Source: Saururus chinensis
Lineage: Eukaryota > Streptophyta > Magnoliopsida > Piperales > Saururaceae
NCBI GenBank assembly: GCA_035235625.1
Contig: CP141143.1
Location: 912,501 to 976,500 of the forward strand
Direction of reading: 5' to 3'
DNA: 64,000 nucleotides
Below are positions 36,498 through 49,675 of this stretch, one piece after another. Each line of letters starts with the position of its first letter. Positions within the stretch are counted from its first letter, which is position 1. A program made the translations under genes and the position numbers. Below the pieces are notes generated by a model that was given only the letters and a program-made list of their open reading frames with translations, did not search any database and was not told the origin of the DNA.

Positions 36498-36821
36498 GTG
36501 TCTCATGGCGTGCTTCTGTCTTCTTGTCATCAGCTATTTGCAGCTAATAAGCAGAAGCCTCCAGAGATTATTAGCATCCTTGTTGCAAACCGGAGCAAAC
36601 TTCTTCGTTTCTTTAGTGACTTCAAGATGGACAAAGGTGGGGCTGAGATGCGGAATGTGTAACATTGCTTAGTTGTGTCCTGTTTTTCCATGTTTCTTAT
36701 CTAAAGGTTTGGACATTAAATGAGTGATCTTTCTCTTTGGACAGAGGATGAACAATTTGAGGCGGATAAAGCCCAAGTGGTGAAGGAGATAGCAGCTTTA
36801 GAGCCGAGAGATCGCCCCTGA
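29843..36821 (+). CDS. MO25/CAB39-like scaffold protein, 11 exons
   Basis: Exons 29843-29962, 31005-31166, 31507-31625, 31849-31923, 32624-32717, 33045-33104, 35102-35170, 35574-35672, 36403-36447, 36534-36636 and 36745-36821 join in frame to 340 aa, the normal MO25 length; all introns are GT-AG. Family landmarks in order: [119 protein letters not shown] and [16 protein letters not shown]. The fold is a helical (ARM-like) repeat. In animals and fungi MO25/Hym1 activates STE20-type kinases (with STRAD-LKB1, or in the RAM/MOR pathway); plant homologues are inferred to act with SIK1/NDR-type kinases in growth and polarity. Introns of up to 2 kb carry repeat DNA. Nothing suggests loss of function. 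Confidence 0.97.
32080..32420. repeat. GC-rich insertion in intron 4 of the MO25-like gene
   Basis: A GC-rich block in an otherwise AT-rich intron, ending in a short palindrome 'ttagtgacagttttgtcactaa' (about 32345-32366) followed by a second 'gttagtgacag'. It looks like an inserted repeat, but no family, inverted ends or target duplication were established. Confidence 0.3.
36457..36493. repeat. (CT)n microsatellite in intron 9
   Basis: A CT dinucleotide run between the donor at 36448 and the acceptor at 36533 of an 86-bp intron; it makes up nearly half the intron and serves as polypyrimidine-rich sequence. Confidence 0.9.
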
Positions 36822-37249
36822 GAGAGTAGCTGTGGCGAACGTCGCCGTTTGCTGAATTTATTGTTTTATTGGAATCTTATAAGCAGTCCGTGGAAATTTT
36901 CACCTGTTTGTTTAGCGTTGATTGAATTGGTGCGCCTCTTGAAGAAAGTCGCCTGATCGTTCAAGTCGGACATTGACATCCAGCTATTATATTATATTAT
37001 ATTATATATATTTAGATGAGCTTTTTCTTTGTAGATATATAGTTTTAATTTTAACAGTTCCCAGTAGCAACTTCATGTTTCCATAGGCGACGTGTGTTGT
37101 GTAGTAGACTAGGACTGGGAGGTTTATTGTTCCATCAAAAATAAAATGAGGCTAGCTTCTCTGCATTAGAAAGTTGTCTTCTACAGTTTTTCACCACCTT
37201 TTAAGTACGCCTATTTTGGAGAGAATGGAATAAAGAAAGATTTTTTTTG

Positions 37250-37459
37250 AAATATTTTCACTATCCTATATTAATAGCCCCATATCTTTGGATTACAGAA
37301 AAAATTGTTTCATATTAATAGTTTTATTTTGTTTAATATAAGTAGTTGGGTACTTAAAAAAAGGTATCATAAGTTGATTTTCCTTTCGCTGCTAGTTTTA
37401 CCATTTAATGAAAATATTATTTTTTTAAATATAATTATTAATATGGGATAGAGAGAGTA
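37250..37459. mobile_element. Stowaway-type MITE
   Basis: It runs from 'cactatcctatattaata' to 'taatatgggatagagagagta', inverted counterparts of the family terminus. It lies about 430 bp after the MO25-like stop codon, beyond the likely 3' UTR. Confidence 0.55.
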
Positions 37460-37767
37460 ATTAAGAACAAATCCTAAAATATGTCTTTTATTTTTAACTT
37501 TTTCACCAAGATACTAATATGTATTAAAAAAAACAAAAAAAAGCCAAAGAGAAACATAAGAAGAAAGCATCTATCTCCACTTTTTTATTTTGTTATTTAC
37601 ATTAAATCAAAGGTCGTGTAATAGTCAGGGGAAGAAAAAAATCATTTGAGAAATTGTTAAATTGAGGTCGATGGTGGTGAGGATGAGAGTAAAAACAAAA
37701 GTAATAATAGTTATAATTGTTGTTTAAAAGTAAAGCAATTGCTTTGCTGCCTGTTTGTGTTGGGAAG

Positions 37768-37900
37768 GTTTTTTATGTTCTCCATCAACAATGCGTATAG
37801 CATGAGTTGCATTGATGTTACCTGCGCCTTTGATATTAAATATTAAGGGCTCCCATGTGTAGCTTATGCAAGTTACATTATGAGTAAGAATATAAAAATT
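37768..37900. mobile_element. MITE of the 'tttttatgctccctc' family, diverged copy
   Basis: The left end 'tttttatgttctccatcaac' pairs loosely with the right end 'gagtaagaatataaaaatt', and the internal words 'agggctcccatgtgtagctta' resemble the better copy at 46369-46550. Confidence 0.4.
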
Positions 37901-38995
37901 ACTTCTTTTATATTATTAGTATTAATGTATAAGCCATGCCAAAATCAGGTTCCACACTTAATGATGGTCCCTAATAGCCCTGATTATCTCAATGCTTATC
38001 CATTTAATATGGGAGAATCATAGGAGAGTTACAAACACAAATATACACAACCTTCTATGTGCCTTGCCTTAGCGGGCATATGGCAAGCATTCCCGAGCCT
38101 ACTATGCATTAGACCATTGTATTTTTTTATGGGGTCAACAATATTGAATAATATTAATGGCATCACCCTAAGAAAAATAATATTTTTATATAAAAAGTAC
38201 ACATTAAAAATTAACGTAACTCATTAATTGAGCCCATATAAGCTTTGTGCGAGGGTTCAATTAAAACTCTCTGTATATTTTTTAGATATTTTGGTTTCAT
38301 AGCCATGCAATTATATAAAAAATTAAAAAAGTCACAGCCATGCAAAAAAGCATTGTCATCATCATCATAAATCCAAGTTGTTACACGTGAAAAAACTCTC
38401 CTAAATCCAAAATAAGAGTAAATTGGGCACGCAAATGGGGAGCTTTTTTTGTGGGGCCAGCATTGAACAGTGTTAATGGTCATTATCATCCTAAATCCAT
38501 GTTACCAAAAACAAAAAAACGCATACAAAAATCGTCCTAACATACCGCGGGCGGGAAAGAGCTTTAGCAGCGCGGTATTTTCATTTGGATGGCATATTCG
38601 CATCTGGGATCCCAAATATAGCACCCACACCCTAAAAAAAAGGAAAGGTGTGTTGCTGTTGGCGAGGAATTATCTTTTTGGGGGGGTGGAGAGAGTACAG
38701 ATCGAAGAGCAGTAACCTTAACATGCAATGCAATGAACAAACAAGGAATGTTGGTGACGAATAATAGTCGCCCTCGACCTCGAATTTGGGTTTGAATTGG
38801 ACTTCGGGGAATAGATTCCTGCAACTGCAATCCTGCAGGTTTACGGAAACACGGCGCAGCGAATATGCTATTATTATACAGATTCGTTTCGTTAAAAATA
38901 TAGAGACTAGTCAATTCATGTTTGCTCCCAGTGCTTAGCTCTGTCCGTGTAGTTCACAAATCCCGTTCCATTATCTCTTCTTTCCTCCCAAATCC
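37901..38995. other. Intergenic between the MO25-like and inositol monophosphatase genes
   Basis: No gene is recognised. The last few hundred bases before 38996 probably hold the promoter and leader of the phosphatase gene; no clear TATA box was found. ORFs on both strands (38211-38914) show no family features. Confidence 0.4.
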
Positions 38996-41900
38996 ATGGC
39001 CGCTACTGGTACTCTCTCTGACTTCTCTTCTCTTATCTTTGAGTAATTACGTCTCTTGTGACTTTCCGTTTACTTATCTTAAATTCGCTTGTGACACAAC
39101 GATGAAAAATTTGTCGGGGTGTTCTATTATGAATGTTAATTTCCCCCTTTCCTTCCTTTTCTGTCCAGTGCTGTCGTTACATGTCATTTCGTTTCAATGT
39201 TTAATATAATGCTCCGAGCGTTGTGTAAAATTTTATCCAATAGGTTCTCTTGTTGATTTCCTTGCGGTTGCTGTTGAAGCGGCAAAGAGCGCTGGAGAGG
39301 TCTAAACAAATGTCTCTTTTGCTTGCATACCGCCCGTCCTTTTTTTTAACGACAATCTCAGTGACGCTTCTTTTCCTTTCCCCCTCCCCTCAATTTTACA
39401 GATAATTAGGACAGGATTTTACCGAACGAAGCATGTTGAGCACAAAGGACAGGTACCCTTTTTTAACTCTGTTTCGGGCTTTTATTGCTTTGTTCGTCTG
39501 CTTTGATTAGTAATAAGTTTGAGACGTGCTGTTTACGGTTGGATTTGTATTGGAAAAACTGGATGTGTTGCATGTACAAGGCATTTTGGCGTCCTTGTAT
39601 CCATAGCTCAAAACCTACATAAAAAAATAGCACTAAAACCACTATAGGCAGTTCACCGTCCATTACACATCTCAAGATTGCAATTTGAAAGAGAAGAAGT
39701 AGTTGGTTAAGGATGTGATTTTGGAATTGGAGAAACTTATCCTCTTCCTTCCATCTTGAAATATGTTCCCCGGAACTTGTCTTTATACATTTCCTTTGAA
39801 AAGATCTAGAAACTAAAGGATTAAATTATGGTTTTTTTTTTTAAGAAATTTTTTGTTGGCTACCGTATCTAGAGTTAGATTTATACAGTCTTCGTGATAA
39901 CAAAAGTGTTTTCTAGTTACAATTGTCTGATACAACAATATATTTAATTTGAAAGGTCTTCAAAGTTTACACTTTCTTCCACTCATTTCAAGTAATGAGT
40001 TTATTGGTTGGATTGAAGGTGGATTTGGTAACAGAAACTGACAAGGCATGTGAAGACCTCATTTTTAATCAACTTAAGCAGAAATATCCTGATCACAAGG
40101 TAGGGACTGAAAGTGCAGCATTATCTTGATCTCAATGTTTGACTTTTTATTTTCTTTATTATAAATGATGTATATTATTTCCTTGGGTCAGTTTATTGGT
40201 GAAGAAACTTCCGCGGTGTTTGGTACTGCTAATTTAACTGATGAACCTACATGGATGGTGGATCCTCTTGATGGAACAACAAATTTTGTTCACGGGTATG
40301 CTAATGTCCTCTATTGGGGCCGATAAAATTTTGAGGAATTGCGACAATATATTTTTCGTGTGTAGGTTCCCCTTTGTCTGCGTTTCAATTGGCCTTGCAA
40401 TTGGGAAAATCCCTACAGTTGGTGTTGTCTATAATCCCATATTGGATGAGGTGAGACTGGTTTATTGAAGCTCTTTTGGTTGCATTGATATTTATTGTTG
40501 GACATTAAGTGGTGAGACTTGATATTCGCAGATATGTTGGAATTTGTTGTGTGATCAATTTTTTCTAATTAAAGAATTGACAAGCAATGAGAAAACTGAA
40601 AGGGAATATAATTTAAAAAAAACATGTTGGTTAAGACACTATTATAAATTTGAAGAGTTTGTCCTGGAGAATTGTTATAGTTATCAGGTGATTATGCTAT
40701 TAGCCAGATGTTTTGTCTCTGTCTTGGGCATTTAAACCCTAGCCTGGATAATAGACAGTAAATGTCTTGTTTAGTATTTGGCATTTTATATGTTCATAGC
40801 TGCTTAATTTAGTAGAATGATGAATTTTTTATTTGAGTTCACCACAAAAGATGAGACTGAATGGATCAGAGATCCATTCCCTGTCACTTCGAGCACGGGC
40901 ATAGCCATAGGCTAGGGGATTTACTGCTCCTCTTATCTATGATAGCCATCAAGATTATATATGTGGTTGCCCATCACATACTCCCTCAAATAAGTAAATA
41001 ATGTGCCTTTGCCAGTTTCCCTGTGAATTTGTTTTATTTTAACAGAAAGTTTAAATTGTTTTATGCTTGCAGTTATTTACTGGTGTACGTGGGCAAGGTG
41101 CATTCTTGAATGGGAAATCAATTAAAGGTAGCACTACTTTCCATGGTCATAAAAAATTACATATATGAAGTTGCTTTCAATGTTTGTTTCTTTTGTTAGT
41201 AGTATTATTTTTGCTATGGAGCCAAGAAGTCCATATTAGAAATAACTCCAGTAGGAAGTCAGAAATGCTAGGGAGGAGGTTCAGCTGGTTCAGACACATT
41301 CCTAGATTTCCTGACAAAACCATTGTGTTGCCTGAGCCTGATGGGTACCTTGTGAAATGACTGGAGTCCCGTAAAACAAGAAAGATTGGGGGAGGATCTT
41401 GTTAGGAGGTAATGAGAAAAGATATGTAGAAGCATGACTTCAAGGTGGAAACGGTTGATAAGAGTGGCAGAACGGATTTTCATCAGGGACCCTCATATTA
41501 GTACACTAATATGTATAGTGAGAAAGATATTTTTAATAGATTATGTGGAAGTTGTTGTCTGTGGACCCTGGAAGCAATCAATTTAATTAAAAATTTGAGA
41601 TAGTTCTGAAGTAAAATCAGTTCTATCTGTTCTGGAAGTACTTCCTTCAAAGTGGCTTCTGCTTCTTTGTTGAATGTCTTGGTCTAAGATATGATTCCTG
41701 GAAATGAGGTTTATTTGTTTATAAGTAGATAAATAACTGGACTAGAGACTTCATTCCTGTCCAATTTCTAATGGTTCATGTTAAACATTCGCTCCTGTAT
41801 ATGTATTTACTATCTGTTCAATGGCAAGAGGAGCTGATTAAGGTTGTTTGAGCAACTCATGTGGCATTGAGCTCTTGCCAATGGATTCTGAGTCGCTGTA

Positions 41901-44900
41901 TGAAAATCAGAAGTAAATTGTGCAAAGACTTCTAGCTCTACGAAATGAGCTACTTCCAATTTTAATTTGCTAGCTACCTGTTTCATGGCTTAAATTTGAG
42001 CCGCAGATCAAATACCCCAATTAATAGCAGGATGAATCTTAAAGAATGAAGGTAAAACATGTTAGCATTACCAGGGAGTTCTTTATCTTCACTTATGTTA
42101 TGAGAGGCTGAACCCAGTCGGCCAAAGAGGTTTATGGTTGTCTGATTGTTTTGCTGAAATATCAAATTTGGAAAGCAAAATAGAATATGGGTCACTGATT
42201 CTTATAACTGCGACAAGTTGTTATGATGGAAGTAAATTTCACTTGGGATGAAATTTTCCTTGCGTATATTTCTACTTATTCTGATAACTCTAAAGCTAGT
42301 TACCTTTTTGGAGTCTTGCAGCTTCATCTCAAACTGAGCTGGTAAAGGCAATCCTTGTAACAGAGGTATTCATTTTTTGCTTCTGTTATGTAATTTTTTT
42401 TTAAGATAAGAACGGAAAATTGGTAGTGTAAATTATGGACTATGAAAATTGCTCTTGTCATGTTTTGCTGCTCAGCATCATTGGGTCTGTTATTAAGGTT
42501 TTGTTGTTTGTCATTTCAAAGGTGAACACTATAGTTATGGTTACTAAAGAGTTTAAAGTGACTATGCTATGAAGTCATGTACGAAGGAGACTCTTAATGG
42601 TCTATGTGGTTCACTGACTTCTAGAGGTATTGAAAGAGAGGGAAGCCCAAAAGGGCCAGGGGGGAGCTAGTGGGAAATAACTTAATTTTGGGTTGGTAGT
42701 GCAAATGGTCTTTAATGCAGAATGCATGTTGCTAACCCAAAATAGTTGGGATAAGGTGACATCGATGATAATTGTTACCTCTTCAACTATTAGGAATTGG
42801 CAACATGTTTTGTTTATTCCAATTTGGCTTCCTTCTACCCAAAAGGATGGCAAAGAACATGTGAAATTGTAGTGCCAAGGCTTTTGCATTGGTGGCTCTC
42901 CTGAGGTAGTTTTTTATGACAAAATACGGTTTCACTATGTTTATCTCAGATTGGAGAGTCAACATCGAGTTTACCTCAATCTGTGTAATTGAGAATTTTT
43001 ATTCATGAATTTTGTCTTGGGATTCATTCCCTCTACAAATAATTCGTGTATGTTAGATTAGAATTTTACACAACATGGTGTGAGAGAGGGAGAGAGAAGG
43101 TTGAGAGGTTTTTCTTATAGCAACCTGCTATCAATCTTGACTTATTAGAGTTTTTTAATTATTTAGTCCTTAATTTGTGAAGTCGCCTTCTTAGCAATTG
43201 AAATATTGTTGTCTCCAGAAGAACAAGAGCTCTTGGCATCTAAGGATATTGGTAGTAAGTATCCGGTTGATGAGTGAAGTATCAAAACCATTAATGTCTT
43301 CTATTTAAAATTGCACACTAGTTTAGAAAGGATGAAATGTTAAAGACCTTTTTTTGGTTCATGAGGGGTGTCCAAGTCCTTAGGACTGGACTATAGAAGG
43401 GCAGAGCAACTGGCCTTTTAGAGCACCATATTCAACCACCACTCCTCCCCCTTGGGTGCATACATTGACCTTTTTTGTTGTTGTTTGTTGGCATGTAATC
43501 CTTGGCGCATATTTTGAATATGTGCTGGGGTGCATTGCATGCCTTGGATGGCGGGCATAATAAAAGGGGAAGCTGGTGATACCCACCTGGCCAGTGGTGC
43601 TAGGCACACATTAATGGGACGGTTGAATTAAGAATATTATTATGCACATAGGTTGTAGATCTTCCTTTATGTGCACATTGATGACATCTTACTATCTCTT
43701 TTGTTGTCATGTTGTGCCCAGTAGGGAGCACAAGCGGCATCACTACACGGTAGGGGGAGATTGGAGAAGTAAGGGGATTGAGCAAAGTAATTCATTGACT
43801 AACCAAAATTGGGGTTAAGCCTTACACTAAATAGAGATACTCATGAGCATACTATTGGGAGCCTAAAAGCTCACTAAACATTATTCTTTGGAAATGGCAT
43901 CTAACCTTACATTTTACAACTACTAATTAGAGCTACTATATAACCAGGTGAGGCCCAAAGTAGGGACCAGATCCCTTAGTACGGAACTTAATATGTCATC
44001 ATCTCATCAAGTTGACTACATTACATGGTAATGACATGTTGCATTATGATGATGGTGATGGTGGTTGTAGCGACACTTCATCTCATTACTCTCTCATTAG
44101 AGAGCTGCATTAAGAGAGATGTTTTGTGTAAAATTTCACAATTTTGTTTTCTTCGAATGTTTGGCAGCCTTAGTGAGCTAGGTCTTGGGCAACAAGGGTT
44201 GTTAATTGAATAAAATATTTGCTAAAACTTAAATATTTACAAATAGTTCTTCTTTTCCATAGTATAATTCAGATATATTATTCTAGAAGTTTTTTTTTTT
44301 TGTTATGGCCACTTAATCTCCCTTAAGCACACAAACTTTACTTTTTGGCAGGTTGGAACAAAGCGGGATAAATTAACTGTGGATTGTACTACAAATAGAA
44401 TAAACAGCTTGCTCTTCAAGGTAACACCATAATTTTGGCTGTATATTATAATCCAGGACTTAATACATAAACCAAGTTTCTCATTTGTAGGTGAGATCCC
44501 TTAGGATGTCTGGCTCTTGCGCATTAAACCTTTGTGGAATTGCATGCGGGAGACTTGACCTCTTTTATGAGCTTGGATTTGGAGGCCCTTGGTGAGTGGT
44601 TTATGGAATGGTTATTTGTCTGTGCAAAAGATGAGTCACCTTTGTTGACGTTTGTGGTTTTGTTCTCCAGGGATGTTGCTGGTGGAGCTGTGATTGTTCA
44701 AGAAGCTGGTGGCCTTGTGTTTGACCCGTAAGAGTTCTGCTTATGCCATCATAATAGAAATTTCACATAAGTGACATCACCTTGAAATTGACTAATGTTT
44801 TTCTGATTAAACCTAGTTTGCTATTTCAAGTTAACCATATATCCCTTGTTGTCGAATTCCTAATCACCAGAGAATTACTTTGATAGGATTGTTTTCTTAT

Positions 44901-45704
44901 AGTCTTTATATGTGGAAACATGACAAATAGAATCTCGTTCTGGCCTTGTAATAAAAGTGTTGCTTTTTACTTAAAATTACAAGAACTACTCCAAAAAATA
45001 TGAATGCCTAGAATTTTATTTAGATTCTGTTTTTTTTTTAAGACTAGCTAGGCTCGACATCAGTTCTACCTTGTGGTAATCCCTAAATTAAGGTGTCTTA
45101 TTTACATGCTGACATGTTACAAATATTTTTCAAAAACCTTCTCTTCCTAAATCTAGTTATCGAAAGTTCTCTTGGAAAGTCTGGTGGAGATCAGTATATT
45201 AACTTAGGGGAAAAGATACATTTGACAGCAATGAGGTCCTATTTGGTGCTGTGCACCATCTTACAACACAGTAAGAACTAGGGCTTTATGCCCGTGATTA
45301 CCTCAAACCCTTGTCCTTGGCATGTCTAGACTCTGGACTTGCTGCAACCGTCAAAGCTCAAAGTGACATGCTCTCTGAAAAAAAAACCCGGATCTTTGTG
45401 TCTTTTCTACCTTCTTACTGCCTTGTTTTTGTGTATTTTAATTTGTTCTCTTTAAGGTGGTCACTTCCCAATAACACAGTTAAATATTTTTGCATAGTCT
45501 AGCTTTATTTGATTGACTGTTATGCCAATCTGATGACCACTGTAGATCTGGGCTTTTAGGTTTAGGTTTCTAACTTCTAGTGTTCTAATTCTTATCAGAA
45601 ATGGGGGTGAATTTGACTTGATGTCTCAGAGGGTAGCAGCAACAAATGGCCATCTTAAGCACCTTTTTGCTGAGGCACTGGCGGAGGCTGAGAGTAAGTT
45701 ATAG
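38996..45704 (+). CDS. Inositol monophosphatase / L-galactose-1-phosphate phosphatase (VTC4-like), 12 exons
   Basis: Exons 38996-39008, 39244-39299, 39402-39452, 40019-40099, 40192-40295, 40366-40450, 41073-41127, 42322-42365, 44352-44420, 44491-44591, 44671-44727 and 45599-45704 join in frame to 273 aa; all introns are GT-AG. Metal and substrate residues are present: GEE (Glu71), [12 protein letters not shown] (Asp91, Asp94) and GGPWDVAGG (Asp221), aligning with human IMPA1 Glu70, Asp90, Asp93 and Asp220. The Mg-dependent enzyme removes phosphate from myo-inositol monophosphate; the plant VTC4 type also acts on L-galactose 1-phosphate in ascorbate synthesis. Close similarity to the VTC4 type ([27 protein letters not shown]) favours that subgroup over the plastid IMPL proteins. 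The first exon encodes only four residues and one base; the last codons (SKL) overlap a good donor-like site, so the C-terminus is less sure. Confidence 0.95.
41265..41505 (+). mobile_element. Possible LINE (RTE-type) 3' fragment in intron 7
   Basis: Conceptual reading gives [14 protein letters not shown] and, further on, EVMRKDM, reminiscent of the C-terminal RWFGHVxRRP and EVVRKDM blocks of plant non-LTR reverse transcriptases. It is short, diverged and interrupted by stops. It lies in the 1.2-kb intron 7 of the phosphatase gene. The match is weak. Confidence 0.3.
42366..44351 (+). other. Large intron 8 of the phosphatase gene
   Basis: This 2-kb intron contains the phrase 'aacccaaaatagttgggata' (42735-42754), similar to the 3' ends of plant RTE-type LINEs, and AT-rich unassigned DNA. 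ORFs on the minus strand (42611-43785) have no family features. Confidence 0.35.
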
Positions 45705-46368
45705 TTACCAAGTTTTGTAGATTGCATTCTTTGTTGATTACTTGTATTATTAAGTTATTAATAATGTCATTTAAGATGCATCTAGTAATTATGTATCAAT
45801 TTAAATCTACATGAGAGATATTGACTTGGACAACTAGTTGTAACAAATGCCCATTTTAAGCCCTCTTTGTGGTGCATCTAGAAATAAGGAAAAGTGATCG
45901 AGTCTTGAAGCTCTTAATTAATTGTTGATTCTTTGTTCCATTAAATTACTTGCTCCTCCAACTTGAGATACATGTGATAATTACATTCTGTTTCAAATCG
46001 ACTCCAAATGGGTCACATTTTCTGGCAAATGAAACGTTAACTTCATGTGATTGCTTTCTTTTCGACTCTTCTGTTATTAACACTAAAAAATAAAACACAT
46101 AATTTTTTCTTATATTGTGCCCCTTGCTTCTGCCATTTCTGCAAGTGTTGGTGGTGTAACACTGAACCCAATGTACATTGTATAGGTTTGTATAGGTCAA
46201 TATTTGGCGGGTGTAGCTTTGTTTGATAAATAATAGTTGGGCTTGATTCTAGTCCTAGAGGAAATAGTGGACCTCGTAAACATTAATAAGTTAAATCTGA
46301 AATGTGATATCAATAGGTAAGAAGCTCTCCATTTTTTGGCTAAAAAGTTCTATCTTTTTTTTTGAAGT

Positions 46369-46550
46369 GTTTTTATGCTCCCTCTGACAATGAACCTAGC
46401 ATAAGGTATGTAAGGGAGCCATTTATGCGCACATGCTAGCGTATATTAGTGTAAGTATCACTTATGCTAGTGTGCGCTATTGATATGAAATATTAACAGC
46501 TCTCATATGTATCTTACGCTGGGCTCATTGTTAGACGGGAGCATAAAAAC
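46369..46550. mobile_element. MITE with ~50-bp inverted ends ('tttttatgctccctc' family)
   Basis: The left end 'gtttttatgctccctctgac' (46369 on) and the reverse complement of the right end 'gtttttatgctcccgtctaa' agree over about 45 bp, including the 'aatgaacctagcataagg' block. Length is about 182 bp with no coding capacity. The target duplication is not clear, so the superfamily is unknown. Confidence 0.65.
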
Positions 46551-46599
46551 TCTTTTATCTTTTTTATGCTATAAAGGAAAAATTCTCCTACTCGGAGAT

Positions 46600-48380
46600 A
46601 GAGGTGTTATTAGCTCTTCTCCAACTCAACTTCGACTGAATTTAGTTCAAGTTGAGTTCAAACTCACCTCAGTTTGACTCAAATAGAATTTAAATGTAAA
46701 CTATAAATTATTAATAGCTCTTGTTGTTTTTTCAAAATGAACTAATTGTCATTCTAAAAAACCAAATGGAGCTATTAATTTAGCTTTATAATATTTATTA
46801 ATTGCGTTAGATTATTAAAAAAAAATTAACTGTATGATGTTGGGTCTATGCCAAGCCTAGACTTGAGTTTCTTTAAATAAGAGATTTGAGTTTTAATTCA
46901 ACTTGAAAGGTTTGAATTGAGCTCAAGTTGATAGTTTAAATTTTGAATCAAGCTCATCCATACCAATATTCAAGTTTGGTTGAGCTCTTTAAATTTTCCA
47001 AGTTAACACCCCTAATTACCAATAAATGTGTTTTATGGGGAAGCTCATATTCGTTCAACCATGGCTGGGTAGGTCTCGTTCAATTATAGATGATGTTAAT
47101 TATATGGGCTACATGGTAGATCTCGTTATAGTACCTAACAGGGACTCTGCTACCGTCGCTCAAGGTGTGGTGGGTAGTTAATATCTAATCAAAACTTGTC
47201 ACACCGAAACGCGTACCCAGAGAAGGTGCCTGAACGCCATTCATGACTAGTAGTAACCTTTGTTGAGACGACCTTTCCCGTCGCCATTTTCCTTGGTGGC
47301 TAAGGCGTGTTCCTATTTGACTTCAACCACAAAGTGGGGCGGATTGCCTTCGCATCAAATGAACAACCACATTTTAAGACATTAGAAGCTTTGATTTGGG
47401 TGTTTTTGACCGCTCGGGAGTCAAGAAAGATGCTCTTCCTTGCAGAGCAAGAGTGTGCATTGCATCACCAGTCTTAGATCCAGCCGGAGGGTGTAAGAGA
47501 TGAACCTCGGAGTATCTGATTAAATAAAGTAAAACTCTCATGTGCTATGTGCCTAGAGGTCAGTGTGTGGAATTGTATTATACTACGTAGAACTAGTGAT
47601 AAACCTGAGGCATATAATCAATAATCTTACAAATTTTTCGTCCGCGGTAGGGAGACATTGGGTGCTTCAGTTGTCTTCATTATTATTCTTGCTAACACAC
47701 CAAACCCGTCTTAAAAAGGGGGAGAGATTCACCGTGACTTAGCAGTTGCCTCCCACATGTGGATTGTGATTAGGGCTAAGAAAATTCAATCCGTATACTC
47801 TACCCGAATTGACCGCCTAATTGCACCCGATCTCACCCGACCAAAAATAAGATAAAGGTTAGGTATTTAAAATTTTCCCCTTTTAAAAATAAAGGGGTTG
47901 AAATTTACCTGCATACCCTGCATAACTTGACTTTGACATTATTATTTAATGATGTTATAACCGAATGTAGAGAGATTAAAAAGAATTTTTTTAATTTTAT
48001 TTTTTCTTAATTTTTAATTTGATCTTGTACTTAATTAGTAATTTTGTGGGATTTTTATGGTTTTGGATGTGTTTTTTTATAACGCCACAATGCTCTCCCT
48101 CTAACGCTTTTTCAAATAACATAAAAAATGTTTGTAATCTATTGTTAATGTTGCAATGCATCAAAATTCTGTTTATATTTGGCCAATGTAAAGATAAGTA
48201 TATAATACTAAGTTAACAGAAAAAATAATTGAAAAAAAATAAGGTTACCCACATACCCAGCCTGACCTAAATTGGGTTAGGGTTTATATTTTCTACTGAT
48301 TTAATAAATAGAGTTTGATCATGATGCAACCTAATTTAACTCGACTTGACCCAATTCTCAGCCCTAATTGTGAGCACCAG
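46600..48380. other. Intergenic, degenerate repeats
   Basis: 46600-47000 is a degenerate repeat of 'aactcaagttgag'-type words. 47030-47720 has higher GC and no recognised ORF or family; it may be old repeat DNA. 47770-48350 has more 'acccgacc'-type words like those at 7980-8720. Confidence 0.4.
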
Positions 48381-49670
48381 CTTTTTTTGTAATAAATACA
48401 ACTTTATTGACCAAATATACCAATAGTACATAAATAGGTCGTTACATACAAAAAAAATAGAGAACCAATACAACGTAAACAGTAAGAAACGAGAAATCAT
48501 CCAATTGCATATGATAAAGTCTATAACATAAGGAAAAACACTGAGCATATAAGCACAAAGGAGAAGAATATTCACTCGAAACATCAAAACTGCAACGGAC
48601 TTGCTACTCACAAGGGATGTCTCCTTTATATTGGCAAGATGCTTATAGCATACCCAAGAACACCACTACAAATATGCAAGTGGCAAAGGAAGTCCAATCC
48701 AAGACATCACAAATTGAATAAATAGAGACAAACAACAAGGATGATGCATACCCTATGCAAAGATGAAGGGTGATGATAGACCCACTGGACCTCTATCCAA
48801 CCTATTCAAGAAAGGATGTGGCACGCCTAAAGGGCCAATGTAAGGACCTCTACTATGATCCTTGCAAGCAAGGACCAAAGGCACATCCTTAGAGGATATC
48901 GTGAAAAAGCGGAAAAAATTCCTCACCTAAAGCAACATCTAGGCTTGCCAAAATTGATAGTAGGACCTAAGATTAGTAATGGAAGAGTAGAAAACACATG
49001 TCCAAGCAAACAAACCCAACAAAGGGGGGCATGCAAAGTAAGGTGAAGGGAAAAAGTGAGCAACATAGACACAACCAAGATGGAAAAGTATAAAGGATGG
49101 TCATGAAGGAATGGGAATGCTGGCAGAGGGGTGAACAAAAATTGAGGAGGAGAAGAAATACACCTTAAACAAAAATTGAGGAGGAGAAGAAATATACCTT
49201 AATTAACATCCAAAACAAACAAAGACAATGCAAAACATGATAGTGGGAAAAGGATATTAAAAAGAATAAATGGAAAAGACGGACTAAGATGACCATAGAC
49301 AACATAGTTAAAGATGATGGGAAAAGGAAGATATTCAAAGATGGGAAGAAAGATCTCACAATCTAGAGCTTGGGGAAATGGAAGGGGTGATAGGCGAAGG
49401 GGGGTTGGGGAGAGGAGAAGGAGAAAGATGCTGAACCACCCAGCCCAGAGGACAAGGCTAGCTTCAGTGCCGTTGTGCCGACGCCTAAGATTGACTACCT
49501 TACACAATTGCCCCAAAGCAGGAGAAACTTGCAGCCTCTCTAGAGGTTTTGGAGCCTCCTCATTGAGCCTATGTACTTCTCCTCAATGATGCACCAGCTG
49601 GTTCAACATTGGACGACACTGTTTGAGGATTAACCAAACCATAATCTCACGACTTGGAATATATATATGA
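48381..49670. other. Intergenic, unassigned A-rich block
   Basis: The plus strand is purine-rich (e.g. a directly repeated 'aaaattgaggaggagaagaa' at 49137 and 49172). A possible AATAAA reading on the minus strand near 48400 hints at a retrotransposed sequence, but no coding homology was recognised. Confidence 0.35.
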
Positions 49671-49675
49671 GTCTC

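Noticed and set aside
43380-43785. Three overlapping minus-strand ORFs in intron 8 of the phosphatase gene
   Set aside because: They overlap in different frames, lack domains and sit inside an intron of a well-supported gene.
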